Assembly (NCBI RefSeq): GCF_014078525.1
Contig: NZ_MU078694.1
Coordinates: forward strand, 62,001-126,000
Length of the DNA stretch: 64,000 nt
Direction: 5' to 3'
Source of the DNA: Nitrosopumilus sp. b3
GTDB taxonomy: Archaea > Thermoproteota > Nitrososphaeria > Nitrososphaerales > Nitrosopumilaceae
Shown: one piece after another, positions 55,053-63,589 of the stretch
Numbering within the stretch: position 1 is the stretch's first letter
How the letters are laid out: each line of letters starts with the position of its first letter
Notes under the pieces: model-generated
Database searches by the model: none
Told to the model about the DNA's origin: nothing
The model's input: the letters and a program-made list of their open reading frames with translations, nothing else
Made by a program: the position numbers and the translations under genes

Positions 55053-55828
55053 TGTGGGAACCTCAGATAGTAGATTATTCAAAAGTACGTACTGTTGATA
55101 TTGATTCATTATTGAGTGGAGGAATTCCTGCAATAGTAGTAAAAAATTTTTATAAAAAAGATTTGTGCCGGAAAATTGTTACTAGAATAGAAAACTGTAA
55201 AAAAAATTATTTTTTGAATGGTCACTCGATGCATATTGGAACTTTTTTGATGGCTTATGCAACCCAAAAAGAACTATACTTTGAGGATGTGAAAAAATAT
55301 GAATATGCACTCAATAGTATTTTTTCAAAAATAAAAAACCCCGCATTAAAAATTCATGAATTCATTAATTCTGTAATGCCTCATTTTGATATTTCACAAG
55401 CTAGAGAATTCCATAGTAAATACTCTCCATTTATTGTTAGAATACATGAAAAAGGAAAATCAATCCCAATTCACAAGGATAATGTAAAGTATGAAGGAAT
55501 TGAGTATGAAATTTCTAAAATTGATCATCAACTATCATGCGTACTTCATTTACAAGAATCTGAATATGGTGGAAATTTAGTCATATACAATAAACAATGG
55601 AATAAAGAAAATGAGGTGTTTAGAAATATTGATTTTGGATATTCATCAAAATTGATAAGTTCTGTAGCATCTTGCGAAATTCCCAATATTACTTCTGGAG
55701 ATTTAGTGATAATCAATCCCAATTATTATCATAAGGTGACAAAAATCACTGGAAAAAACCCTAGAATTACTCTGGGCATGTTTTTGGGCATCTTTGAAGG
55801 TGCGCAAAAAATTGTTACCTGGGCATAA
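55052..55828 (+). CDS. 2-oxoglutarate/Fe(II) oxygenase-like protein
   Basis: 258 residues from ATG 55052. Jelly-roll core with the metal facial triad HKD (IPIHKDNVKYEG) and a distal His (NPNYYHKVTKI), followed by Arg in NPRITLGMFLG, the likely 2-oxoglutarate contact. LSCVLHLQESEYGGNLVIYNKQW is typical of prolyl-hydroxylase-like 2OG-Fe enzymes. Substrate unknown. A nucleic-acid or protein target is possible. Confidence 0.75.
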   Translation: MWEPQIVDYSKVRTVDIDSLLSGGIPAIVVKNFYKKDLCRKIVTRIENCKKNYFLNGHSMHIGTFLMAYATQKELYFEDVKKYEYALNSIFSKIKNPALKIHEFINSVMPHFDISQAREFHSKYSPFIVRIHEKGKSIPIHKDNVKYEGIEYEISKIDHQLSCVLHLQESEYGGNLVIYNKQWNKENEVFRNIDFGYSSKLISSVASCEIPNITSGDLVIINPNYYHKVTKITGKNPRITLGMFLGIFEGAQKIVTWA

Positions 55829-55891
55829 CTTCATCAGTTTAGAATAAATTATTCGTGAGATTATTTTTTAAAATCTATTTTATTTTTTAAT

Positions 55892-56263
55892 TCATTGGGA
55901 AATCTTCGATGACAATTTGGCAATTTTAGTTCCAAGAGATTTTGCTACAATTAAATCGACTTCTTTAATTTGATCACTCTTAGCGCCCACAATTGTACTA
56001 GGTCCGTAGGGACTTCCACTTTCATGTAATTCCTTAGTATCATATGATGGACCTACCAAAATCATTCCATGATGTAACATTGGAAACATCATGGATACTG
56101 CAGTTGTTTCCTGACCTCCATGGACACTGGATGCCCCTGTAAATACTCCTCCCACCTTTCCAATCCATTCTCCCTTGAACCAAAGATCTGTGCTGATGTC
56201 CCACATTTTTTTCATCTCGTGTGCCATATTTCCAAATCTTGTTGGTAAAAACCGAAAGCATTC
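55892..56263 (-). pseudogene. N-terminally truncated WrbA (NAD(P)H:quinone oxidoreductase)
   Basis: The frame from ATG 56227 encodes 111 residues that match the C-terminal half of WrbA: LWFKGEWIGKVGGVFTGASSVHGGQET, then the GMILVGP block and GPSTIVGA. Homology continues upstream of that ATG as FRFLPTRFGNM, matching the PTRFGNM segment of WrbA, until an in-frame stop near 56270. The flavodoxin N-terminal FMN-binding half is missing. It is most likely a decayed or 5'-truncated gene. Confidence 0.7.
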
Positions 56264-56307
56264 TCTTCTTAAGATTTAAAAATTAATTTTCGTTTGTATT
56301 TTTGGAC

Positions 56308-57234
56308 TTAATTTCTTTTGATATTTAAAAATGATTCATTGTTTATTTTGAGATTTGTAAATTTTTTTGGATTAATTATTTTAGCCAATATTTCTAATCC
56401 ATCTACCGTTCTTATGCTTGGTTTGCTAAAAAATGAATTTGCATCAACTGCAAAAATTTGATTTTCTTTTACAGCTTTAAGAGAATCCCATGTTTTATCT
56501 CCTTTTAGAATGCGGTTGTATTCTTCCACTGTCCGCTTTGTGTCAAATCCACATGGCATCATGATTATGATATCAGGTTCAGAATCAATCACTTCTTGAA
56601 TGTCTAGACGTCTTGATTGCTCTCCTTTTTTACTAATCAGGTTGATTCCCCCAGCAATCTCTATCATTTCAGGAATCCAATGCCCTGCTGTAAAAAATGG
56701 TTTAATCCATTCTATTGCAAGAACTTTTGGTTTTTTACCATGTTGCATTTTTTTGATATGTATAATTCGTTTTTCAAGTGATTCTGTAATCTCTTTTGCC
56801 TTTGTTTCTTTAGATAGTATTTTGCCCAATTCCATTACTGATTGCAAAATCTCATCCATGTTGTGAGGATCCATCGAATGCAACATTGGTTTTGTATGAA
56901 GAATTTCCAGTGCTTTACTTACTTGATTTGTATGTGCTGCACAAACCTCACATGTTTCTTGTGTTATAATTAGATCTGGATTTGCTTTTTTTAGATTGTT
57001 TTCATTAATTGTAAAAATATCTTTTCCGCCCTTTAGTAATTGGCATGTCATGGTATCAATTTCACTGCTTGTTAATTCGTCTGAGTTAATCACTGAATTG
57101 ATAATTATTGGTTTTGTTAATGCGTCTTGAGGAAATTTGCATTCATGTGTTACCCCATACAGGTCATCCTGGACCCCAAATGCATATAGTAATTCCGTTG
57201 CACTGGGTAAAAATGAAACTATTCTTTTTGGCAA
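56308..57234 (-). CDS. BtuF-like cobalamin-binding protein without signal peptide
   Basis: 308 residues. ABC substrate-binding fold of the BtuF/FhuD type: PKRIVSFLPSATELLYAFGVQDDLYGVTHEC, NPDLIITQETCEVCA, and DSEPDIIIMMPCGF. There is no leader; the protein begins MPKRIVSFLP. No ABC permease is adjacent. It may be a cytoplasmic corrinoid-binding protein. The proximity to the B12-domain regulator is notable. Confidence 0.8.
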   Translation of the reverse strand: MPKRIVSFLPSATELLYAFGVQDDLYGVTHECKFPQDALTKPIIINSVINSDELTSSEIDTMTCQLLKGGKDIFTINENNLKKANPDLIITQETCEVCAAHTNQVSKALEILHTKPMLHSMDPHNMDEILQSVMELGKILSKETKAKEITESLEKRIIHIKKMQHGKKPKVLAIEWIKPFFTAGHWIPEMIEIAGGINLISKKGEQSRRLDIQEVIDSEPDIIIMMPCGFDTKRTVEEYNRILKGDKTWDSLKAVKENQIFAVDANSFFSKPSIRTVDGLEILAKIINPKKFTNLKINNESFLNIKRN

Positions 57235-57287
57235 TACTGTTACAACAATTTGGAAGTTCTTAAATCACATCATATGATATCTATATT

Positions 57288-57389
57288 ATGAAACCTCAGT
57301 CTTGCAGAAATTGCGGAAAGGAATTATGGCAAAATCAGACCATATGTCCACATTGTGGACGTGAACGGGAACAAGAAGATCCTGAATAA
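57288..57389 (+). CDS. Zinc-ribbon microprotein, 33 aa
   Basis: A short frame with CRNCGKEL and CPHCGRER, a minimal four-Cys zinc ribbon, acidic tail EQEDPE. A TATA-like CATATGATATC lies about 20 bases upstream. Divergent from the BtuF-like gene. Confidence 0.55.
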   Translation: MKPQSCRNCGKELWQNQTICPHCGREREQEDPE

Positions 57390-57457
57390 TTTCATTAACA
57401 TCTAGTCAGATATTTGAATAAGGCAAGTTAATAGACTCATTTTGAATAAAATTCCCA

Positions 57458-58615
57458 TTGTCATCAAATTCTCAAGATATTAGACGTGCAATTTTAGCTA
57501 AATGGCATGAGACCCTTTCAAAACATGGAAATCTTTTCTCATCTGATTCAATAAGTGGATCTAGCCCTCCCTCAGTCTTTGTTGGTTCCTATAATTATCC
57601 CAAGGTCTTTGTTGGCCCCATGGTCCCACCAATCCATGGTGATACTAGTCTACTTGATAGTCCTGAAAAATGGAGAGGAAAATCATTGGAAGATATTGTA
57701 AATTTTCGATTAAATTTAGTTCGTGGGATACAAAAAATCTCGATTGAAAAAACAGAAGGGAAATACATTGAAAACCTTCAAGAGGTGGCAATGTCATCAA
57801 AACCCATTGACACTGATTTGAAATTTGAAAAATATGTCTCTTCAAATATTTCCCTTGATGGTGAAAGTGCACCTTTTGGCCCTGTAGGAGTTGTCCATTC
57901 TGCAAAATTCTCTGGAACAACTTCTGAAAAATCAATTGAAAAAACTTTCTATGATAAAGATTTGAAAGCACAAGACGCTGTATTGAATTTATACAATTCA
58001 GGAATTGAACTTTCAAAAATTCAAAAGTGTTTTAGTATTGGCATGTTAGGCCAAAAAAGAAAACTGGTTCCAACTAAATGGAGTATTACTGCAACTGACG
58101 ATATTGTCTCAAAATCACTTGTTGATGAAATTTTAAATTATGATGTTATTGATTCCTACAGAATTTTCTTCTTTGAGCACTTGGGAAATGCTTTCACTGT
58201 TATTTTATTTCCACATAGATGGATTTATGAAATGATTGAGGCGTGGTATTCAAATGGAATCTTGGGATTTGGTTCTGATTTTGAGGATGCAAGAGGAATA
58301 GATCACCCTCCGGCAATAGCTGGTGCATATTTTGCAGCCAAACTTGGCGTATTGGAGTATCTAGTAAAAAATCAAATTCAATCTGGAGTTATTATCTTAA
58401 GAGAAATACGGCCAGAATATGCAATCCCAGTTGGTGTATGGCAAGTTCGAGAAGGAATACGAGCAGCAATGATGCAAAATCCTATCATTTCAGAAACTTT
58501 TGAAAATGCTTTAGATACTGCATCAAAGAAAATGAGCATTAGCAAAAATGAATGGTTATCGCATGGAAACATTTCAAAATTACTGAAGCAGAAAACCTTA
58601 TCTGATTATTTTTAA
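57458..58615 (+). CDS. nreA: NreA-family DNA repair protein with PIP box
   Basis: 385 residues from a TTG start. Archaeal Nre family (DUF650/651): SVFVGSYNYPKVFVGPMVPP, STWSPEKWRGKS-type segment DSPEKWRGKSLEDIV and PFGPVGVVHSAKF. The last eight residues QKTLSDYF are a PCNA-interacting (PIP) motif. The N-terminal zinc Cys cluster of some Nre proteins is absent here. Nre proteins take part in repair of DNA damage by PCNA-linked pathways. Confidence 0.88.
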   Translation: MSSNSQDIRRAILAKWHETLSKHGNLFSSDSISGSSPPSVFVGSYNYPKVFVGPMVPPIHGDTSLLDSPEKWRGKSLEDIVNFRLNLVRGIQKISIEKTEGKYIENLQEVAMSSKPIDTDLKFEKYVSSNISLDGESAPFGPVGVVHSAKFSGTTSEKSIEKTFYDKDLKAQDAVLNLYNSGIELSKIQKCFSIGMLGQKRKLVPTKWSITATDDIVSKSLVDEILNYDVIDSYRIFFFEHLGNAFTVILFPHRWIYEMIEAWYSNGILGFGSDFEDARGIDHPPAIAGAYFAAKLGVLEYLVKNQIQSGVIILREIRPEYAIPVGVWQVREGIRAAMMQNPIISETFENALDTASKKMSISKNEWLSHGNISKLLKQKTLSDYF

Positions 58616-58618
58616 TTT

Positions 58619-59161
58619 TTAGATATTGTCTTTTGCTAAAATTTTAAACAAATTACCTTCTTCTTGTTCTGAATACAGTAAGAAATATGTCTGACTAGCA
58701 AGATATGTTGAATTGAATCTGAATATTATGGGATTGATCTCTGATAACAATCTTCCAAGCGTAATTTTTTCTTCCTGAAATTGTTTTAGTAAATCAAAAA
58801 ATAATTCTTTTTCAGACTTGTTGAAATTTTGGGAAAAATATCCAAAAATATGCATTATGACATTACAATGTGTTTTGATTGTGGGCTCTTTTTCTAATGC
58901 ATCCCTTAGATGTTTTTCATATTCTATGACTGCCTCTAATAATTGTCCTTTTTTATAATCTGCAACAACATGTCCCAGTTTTTTTAATTTTTCTTGATCA
59001 TGTGACATTATCATGAATTTGTTGGCAGTATGAAATGAGATTAGTTCTTTTATTTTGTTTGATTTTTTTACATCTTCAAATTTTTTAAACACAAATTCTT
59101 TAAGATCCTTTTCGGGGATATTGTGAATTGCTGAATCCCTAATCTCTAATTTTTTACTCAT
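58619..59161 (-). CDS. DUF1722 (YbgA-like) protein
   Basis: 180 residues. ISFHTANKFMIMSHDQEKLKKLGHVVADYK, then HCNVIMHIFGYFSQNF and the C-terminal LNQTYL-like ASQTYFLLYS match the DUF1722 pattern. In E. coli the YbgA gene stands next to photolyase, so this family is linked to light damage or DNA repair. Converges on nreA with a three-base gap. A TTACCACTAT element at 59213-59222 may serve this gene or the divergent one. Confidence 0.8.
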   Translation of the reverse strand: MSKKLEIRDSAIHNIPEKDLKEFVFKKFEDVKKSNKIKELISFHTANKFMIMSHDQEKLKKLGHVVADYKKGQLLEAVIEYEKHLRDALEKEPTIKTHCNVIMHIFGYFSQNFNKSEKELFFDLLKQFQEEKITLGRLLSEINPIIFRFNSTYLASQTYFLLYSEQEEGNLFKILAKDNI

Positions 59162-59212
59162 TTTTAATTATCTTTTTACTTTGTATATAAGACGGAATCT
59201 TCGAATTCTGAA

Positions 59213-59281
59213 TTACCACTATGATTTTTCATTTTTATGAATAAATTACCACTAGAGAATATTTTAGCACCAGTTTAAATA
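59213..59281 (+). promoter_or_regulatory. Triple TTASCACTAG promoter of 59304 gene
   Basis: TTACCACTAT (59213-59222), TTACCACTAG (59246-59255) and TTAGCACCAG (59264-59273). The last two are 18 bases apart and the third runs directly into the TATA box TTTAAATAC (59274-59282). ATG 59304 is about 25 bases on. Confidence 0.7.
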
Positions 59282-59303
59282 CTATTTTACAATTAAATTA
59301 TTA

Positions 59304-60209
59304 ATGAAAATCGCAATAACTGCAATCGCAGCTATCTTACTTGTTGCTTCGACTGCATCTTTGACTTATGCTGAGGGCGTTCCTGCTTGGGTAAAGAACA
59401 ATGCTGGTTGGTGGGCAGATGGCACTATAGCCGAGTCTGAATTTATTTCAGCCATAGAATTCCTCATCAAGGATGGAATTATTGTAGTTCCTCCAACAAC
59501 TGTATCTTCTGAATCCGCTGAGGGCGTTCCTGCTTGGGTAAAGAACAGTGCTGGTTGGTGGGCAGATGGCACTATTTCTGATGGTGAATTTGTAAATGGC
59601 ATTCAGCATTTGATAAAGACTGGACTAATCTCTGTCTCCTCAAATACTGAAACTCCGCAAATGGCATCTGAAAAACCAAAAAGTGATGATTCTAAGTTAG
59701 CCGCACTAGAATCTGAATTAGAAAAATGCTCTGAAATTAAAGTAGGTTACAAAAGAATTGATTGCCAAAAACCACTGAAAAAAGCAATCACTCTTTACGA
59801 ACATCAAACCAATGCAGAAAAATTTGAGATTGGTCCAATTACATATTATTGGTATGGAATTGGTTCCGAGGGAAATGAATTTGAGATTACTCCTACTGGT
59901 CAACCTATTTTATCAATTCGAATGCTAGCTGAAAATACTAGTTCTGAAATTACAGCAATGCACTGTACTAGTCCTTCGATATGCAGCTATGATGTTTGGG
60001 ATGGAACTAAAGCCTTCAAATACTCTGGAATGGATTTTACGAGTGGTGAAATTGTATTGAATCCTGGTGATTCAAGAGAGTTTAACATTCTCTTTGGACC
60101 AAATATTGGATATGGTGGTACTGAGTTTGAGTATGATCCATCAAAGACATATTATTTTAGAATTAATGAAAATTTTGGAAGTGTTGACATTCCCTTAGAA
60201 TTAAAGTAA
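59304..60209 (+). CDS. Secreted protein with two Trp-rich repeats
   Basis: 301 residues. Signal peptide (cleavage near LTYAEG, about residue 23). Two near-identical repeats VPAWVKNNAGWWADGTIAESEF and VPAWVKNSAGWWADGTISDGEF follow, with 58 of 59 bases identical at their core. A linker then leads to a ~150-residue beta-rich C-terminal domain ending in PSKTYYFRINENFG, with Cys pairs (HCTSPSICSYD). Extracellular or pseudoperiplasmic. It is the secreted output of the element-driven promoter group. Confidence 0.7.
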   Translation: MKIAITAIAAILLVASTASLTYAEGVPAWVKNNAGWWADGTIAESEFISAIEFLIKDGIIVVPPTTVSSESAEGVPAWVKNSAGWWADGTISDGEFVNGIQHLIKTGLISVSSNTETPQMASEKPKSDDSKLAALESELEKCSEIKVGYKRIDCQKPLKKAITLYEHQTNAEKFEIGPITYYWYGIGSEGNEFEITPTGQPILSIRMLAENTSSEITAMHCTSPSICSYDVWDGTKAFKYSGMDFTSGEIVLNPGDSREFNILFGPNIGYGGTEFEYDPSKTYYFRINENFGSVDIPLELK

Positions 60210-60290
60210 TCCTATCAAATTCATTCAAATTACTGTTGAGTACTGTCTTGATGATAGAGATTAAATGCAGGATTTTAATAATTACTGACT

Positions 60291-61040
60291 ATGGGTGATT
60301 CTGAAAATGTTTTTTCTACTTATGGGCTTTACACAATTAAAGAAAAAGCAGAGTTTTCATTTATTGGAGTTACAATAAAAATTGAGAAAATTGGCGAACA
60401 TGTTTATTCATATTATAGAAAAGACACTGAAGATAATCTTCTTAAAAAAGTTATTCCTGTCACATCATCTGAACTAACTATTGAAATATCTCCAATAAGA
60501 CCACTGAATTATCCTGCTAAACGAGCCGCACATGTGTATCTGGATTTTGAAACCCCTATTTTTTTATCAGAAGGCTCTGCAGCAAGCGTTTTTGTTAGAT
60601 GTCCTGTTGAAATTGGTATCTTTCTAGTTCATGATGGACACAAGGATTCACTAGATTGGGTTGATTGTAAACCATTCAATTCCCGTTTTTGTCTATATGG
60701 TTCTCCTGAATCTGGAACTCTTTGTAAATATGCTCCATCAGAAATAGTCGATTCATATGATGATTCTACTCCGTTTACCGATGGGATTTTAAAAGTTGAT
60801 CTTAAAAATGATTTAGAAAAAGGATTGACGATTTCTAAAATTGTCTTTGCCGCCAATGATGTCTCTGTATATTATAAAAACTCAAAAGCAATGTTTGATT
60901 CCCTAAAAGTTGTGTTAAAGAAAAAACTCACTCTTGAAATTCTTGATGTTACAACTCAACCAATTGAAACAGATTGGATAAAATCCCCAACATTTGAAAA
61001 AGTTGAAAGCATTAAACGCGTGGATATGGGTATTGAATAA
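60291..61040 (+). CDS. DUF432 protein
   Basis: 249 residues. DUF432-type beta-rich protein with PLNYPAKRAAHVYLDFETPIFLSEGS, FVRCPVEIGIFLV and FCLYGSPESGTLCKY. Family members typically lie beside mechanosensitive channels. The stop overlaps the MscS start by one base, so translation is coupled. Role in channel regulation is inferred. Confidence 0.8.
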   Translation: MGDSENVFSTYGLYTIKEKAEFSFIGVTIKIEKIGEHVYSYYRKDTEDNLLKKVIPVTSSELTIEISPIRPLNYPAKRAAHVYLDFETPIFLSEGSAASVFVRCPVEIGIFLVHDGHKDSLDWVDCKPFNSRFCLYGSPESGTLCKYAPSEIVDSYDDSTPFTDGILKVDLKNDLEKGLTISKIVFAANDVSVYYKNSKAMFDSLKVVLKKKLTLEILDVTTQPIETDWIKSPTFEKVESIKRVDMGIE

Positions 61041-61864
61041 TGCCTTTTGAATTTTTACAAAATCTAGAGGCAATAGAAATCGCTGGTGGCTTAACCGTTC
61101 TTTCACTTCTCATTGGAGGAATAATTATGGGCGTTGGAATAATAATTGCACGAACTTTTAGATTATTATTTACAAAATACTATGCACCTAAACTTGCACA
61201 GGACTCTGCAAAAAATCTGGGCAAATTAATCTATTTTGGAATAATAATACTGGCATTTTTAGTTTTTACATCAACTACCGGTGTTGATTTCTCTGGATTG
61301 CTTGTTGCAGGTGGAATCTTTGGAATTGTAATTGGATTTGCAACACAGTCTGTTGTTTCAAATTTAATTTCAGGTATCTTCTTGATGATAGAAAAACCTG
61401 TAAAACAAGGTGACAAAATTGAGATTCCGGGAGTTGATGTGTCTGGAACATTGCTGGACATCAGTACATTTTCAGTTCGTGTACGGCGATTTGATGGTAC
61501 TATTATTAGAGTTCCAAATGAGGTATTTTTTACATCGAACATTCGTTCTCTTTCATCGACTCCCGTTAGAAGATCTGAGGCAATAATTGGAATTGCTTAC
61601 AAAGAAGACATTGATGGGGCAGTTTCAGTAATGGAGAAACAAATTAGAAAGTCCATGCCCTTTGTTTTGACACTGCCAGCACCTGAATTTAGAATTAAAG
61701 AGTTAGCTGACTCGAGTGTAAATATTGAAGTTCTGGTTTGGCATCCTAGGGATGACTGGGATCAGGTGGGTCCTCAATTACTTAAAGTAGCAAAAAAAGC
61801 TCTAGACGATGCTGGAATTGAGATTCCTTTCCCACAACGTGTAATATGGCAAGCAAAGCAATGA
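61040..61864 (+). CDS. mscS: Small-conductance mechanosensitive channel (MscS family)
   Basis: 274 residues. Three membrane helices (about 10-35, 60-80 and 85-110); the pore helix FGIVIGFATQSVVSNLISGIFLMIEKPVKQGD is the diagnostic MscS TM3 and beta-domain entry. VRRFDGTIIRVPNEVFFTSNIR follows. It opens under membrane tension to release solutes during osmotic downshock. Confidence 0.95.
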   Translation: MPFEFLQNLEAIEIAGGLTVLSLLIGGIIMGVGIIIARTFRLLFTKYYAPKLAQDSAKNLGKLIYFGIIILAFLVFTSTTGVDFSGLLVAGGIFGIVIGFATQSVVSNLISGIFLMIEKPVKQGDKIEIPGVDVSGTLLDISTFSVRVRRFDGTIIRVPNEVFFTSNIRSLSSTPVRRSEAIIGIAYKEDIDGAVSVMEKQIRKSMPFVLTLPAPEFRIKELADSSVNIEVLVWHPRDDWDQVGPQLLKVAKKALDDAGIEIPFPQRVIWQAKQ

Positions 61865-61869
61865 GAAAT

Positions 61870-62154
61870 TTATTTTTCAATAATATCTAACTGATTTCTC
61901 TTTGCCCTTCGTTTCTTCATTAGGGAATACATTATCATTCCAACATTGATGATGGAAATTATCTCAATCAAATCCACACCATATAAGAACCAATCAATTA
62001 CTGGATGTACTCTTGACACAATTCCTGCCTCTAACATAATATCTGCATTCCATATCATGTGGGGAACTTGAATAAACTGAATTATAGCAATTAAGATTAC
62101 ACTTCCTAGTATTTTATTTTCATACCAATTCCAAAATTTGTTCCATGCATTCAT
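61870..62154 (-). CDS. Small two-TM membrane protein, 94 aa
   Basis: Two hydrophobic helices (about 16-34 and 55-78) and a positively charged end (KKRRAKRNQ). No known motif. It converges on mscS with a five-base gap. Confidence 0.55.
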   Translation of the reverse strand: MNAWNKFWNWYENKILGSVILIAIIQFIQVPHMIWNADIMLEAGIVSRVHPVIDWFLYGVDLIEIISIINVGMIMYSLMKKRRAKRNQLDIIEK

Positions 62155-62241
62155 GAATTGAATTTGTTTTTAATCATAATAAACAATGTGAAAATTAGAT
62201 GAAACTAATTAGACCGGACTAATATTTTTACGCACAAATTT

Positions 62242-62934
62242 TTATGAAATTAGCTTAAGCTTTTTTCTTTTTATTTTTTTGATAACAAGTATTGATGGAA
62301 ATAATATCAATCCAATTAAAATTAAAATTGAAATTGTAATTGATGTGTAATCATTAAAAAATAATTTTGTTTCAAACCATGATTTTGGCAAAATTACAAA
62401 CATGTTTTCACCTGAAAAATCTTCAATTGTTCCAATGGCCAAACTATATTTGCCAGCCTGATTTTTTTCATCAGAAACTACGACGAAATAGTTCCCATCC
62501 TCTGCTATCTCTTTAGTGATCTCTTGTCTTTCCCAATAGGTTACCTGACCAAATGGTTCATAAAATTCACTTCCAGGAAAATCACCTTCGTAGAAAAATT
62601 TTTCTGTTATTTGTGATTCTAATTGGGGACTTTCAGTTTGTGTCGTTTTTGGGGTAACAAAAAATAATGTTGGAGAATATTTCTCTAATCCAGAAATTTT
62701 TGGTATAACAATGCTGGCATAAAATGAATCACCCTTTTTTGCATCAAAAGAGTAAAACTTTGCTTCATTTGTGCCTAAATTCTCATAAATTGCCCATGAA
62801 ATTTTATGATCAGGAATATCTAAAGCTGAATCAAAATCTCTATGGGAATCATCATGTGAAATTAATTTGTGTCCGTAAGCTGGACTAGATGAAACAACAA
62901 TGAGGAAAAGTAGAGAAATAATAATTTTTTTCAT
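62242..62934 (-). CDS. Secreted C-terminally anchored protein, 230 aa
   Basis: Start at ATG 62934 (MKKIIISLLF). Signal peptide (cleavage near PAYGHK), an extracytoplasmic beta domain of ~170 residues, and a C-terminal membrane helix (SITISILILIGLILFPSILVI) with Lys-rich stop (KKIKRKKLK). A type I surface protein. The beta domain (SFYASIVIPKISGLEKYSPTLFFV, then GNYFVVVSDEKNQAGKYSLAIG) resembles PPC-type lectin-like domains. Function unknown. Confidence 0.6.
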   Translation of the reverse strand: MKKIIISLLFLIVVSSSPAYGHKLISHDDSHRDFDSALDIPDHKISWAIYENLGTNEAKFYSFDAKKGDSFYASIVIPKISGLEKYSPTLFFVTPKTTQTESPQLESQITEKFFYEGDFPGSEFYEPFGQVTYWERQEITKEIAEDGNYFVVVSDEKNQAGKYSLAIGTIEDFSGENMFVILPKSWFETKLFFNDYTSITISILILIGLILFPSILVIKKIKRKKLKLIS

Positions 62935-62984
62935 AAGCACTCTATTCAAAATTAGTATTTTAAGAAGATTAAGAAAAATTCATG

Positions 62985-63023
62985 TTAGCACTAGTAGATA
63001 TTTTTGAGCACTATTCATATATC
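62985..63023 (+). promoter_or_regulatory. Tandem TTASCACTAG promoter of 63043 operon
   Basis: TTAGCACTAG (62985-62994) and TGAGCACTAT (63005-63014), 20 bases apart, lead into the TATA box CATATATC (63016-63023). ATG 63043 is about 25 bases on. Confidence 0.65.
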
Positions 63024-63042
63024 AAAAGTGTCTAAAGATATC

Positions 63043-63150
63043 ATGAACTTTGAAACTATGCAAATATGTCGTAAATGTGGCAAACAATATCAGGATTGGT
63101 CATGCGACTATTGCTACACAAAATCTGTATTAATAACGACGGTGAAATGA
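63043..63150 (+). CDS. Zinc-ribbon microprotein, 35 aa
   Basis: A short frame with CRKCGKQY and CDYCYTK, a four-Cys ribbon. The start is fixed by the TATA box. Followed after four bases by the PPOX-like gene, so it is the first gene of an element-driven operon. Confidence 0.6.
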   Translation: MNFETMQICRKCGKQYQDWSCDYCYTKSVLITTVK

Positions 63151-63154
63151 TTAC

Positions 63155-63589
63155 ATGCAGAAATTATCTCCTAATCCATTGGATAGTATGATTTATGACA
63201 AAAAAATACCAATAAGAATTGCTTTTATCAAACCTGATGGTACTCCAAATGTAATTTCTTTGTGGTATATGGTAGAGAATGAAAAAATTTACTGTGCTAC
63301 ACAGAAATCTGCAAAAATAGTTTCATATTTGAAGAATAATCCTAAATGTGGATTTGAAATTGCAGCTGATAAACCTCCCTACCGGGGAGTTCGGGGAAGT
63401 GGCTCTGTAAAAATTATTGAGGAAAATGCTTCTGAAACACTTGAGGTTCTAATAAAGAAATATTTGGGAGATAAAGAATCTACTCTCTCAAAATTTTTAC
63501 GGGAAAATTCAAAATCTGAAGTGGCAATTGAAATTACTCCTGACAAATTATTCAATTATGATTACTCAAAAAGGATGAAGGATGCTTAA
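63155..63589 (+). CDS. Pyridoxamine 5'-phosphate oxidase-like FMN-binding protein
   Basis: 144 residues. Split-barrel flavin fold: IRIAFIKPDGTPNVISLWYMVENEKIYCATQKSAKIVSYLKNNPKCGF, then RGVRGSGSVKII and a C-terminal tail. The PPOX-like superfamily includes F420- and FMN-binding oxidoreductases; which cofactor applies is not shown. It overlaps the next zinc-ribbon start by eight bases. Confidence 0.8.
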   Translation: MQKLSPNPLDSMIYDKKIPIRIAFIKPDGTPNVISLWYMVENEKIYCATQKSAKIVSYLKNNPKCGFEIAADKPPYRGVRGSGSVKIIEENASETLEVLIKKYLGDKESTLSKFLRENSKSEVAIEITPDKLFNYDYSKRMKDA

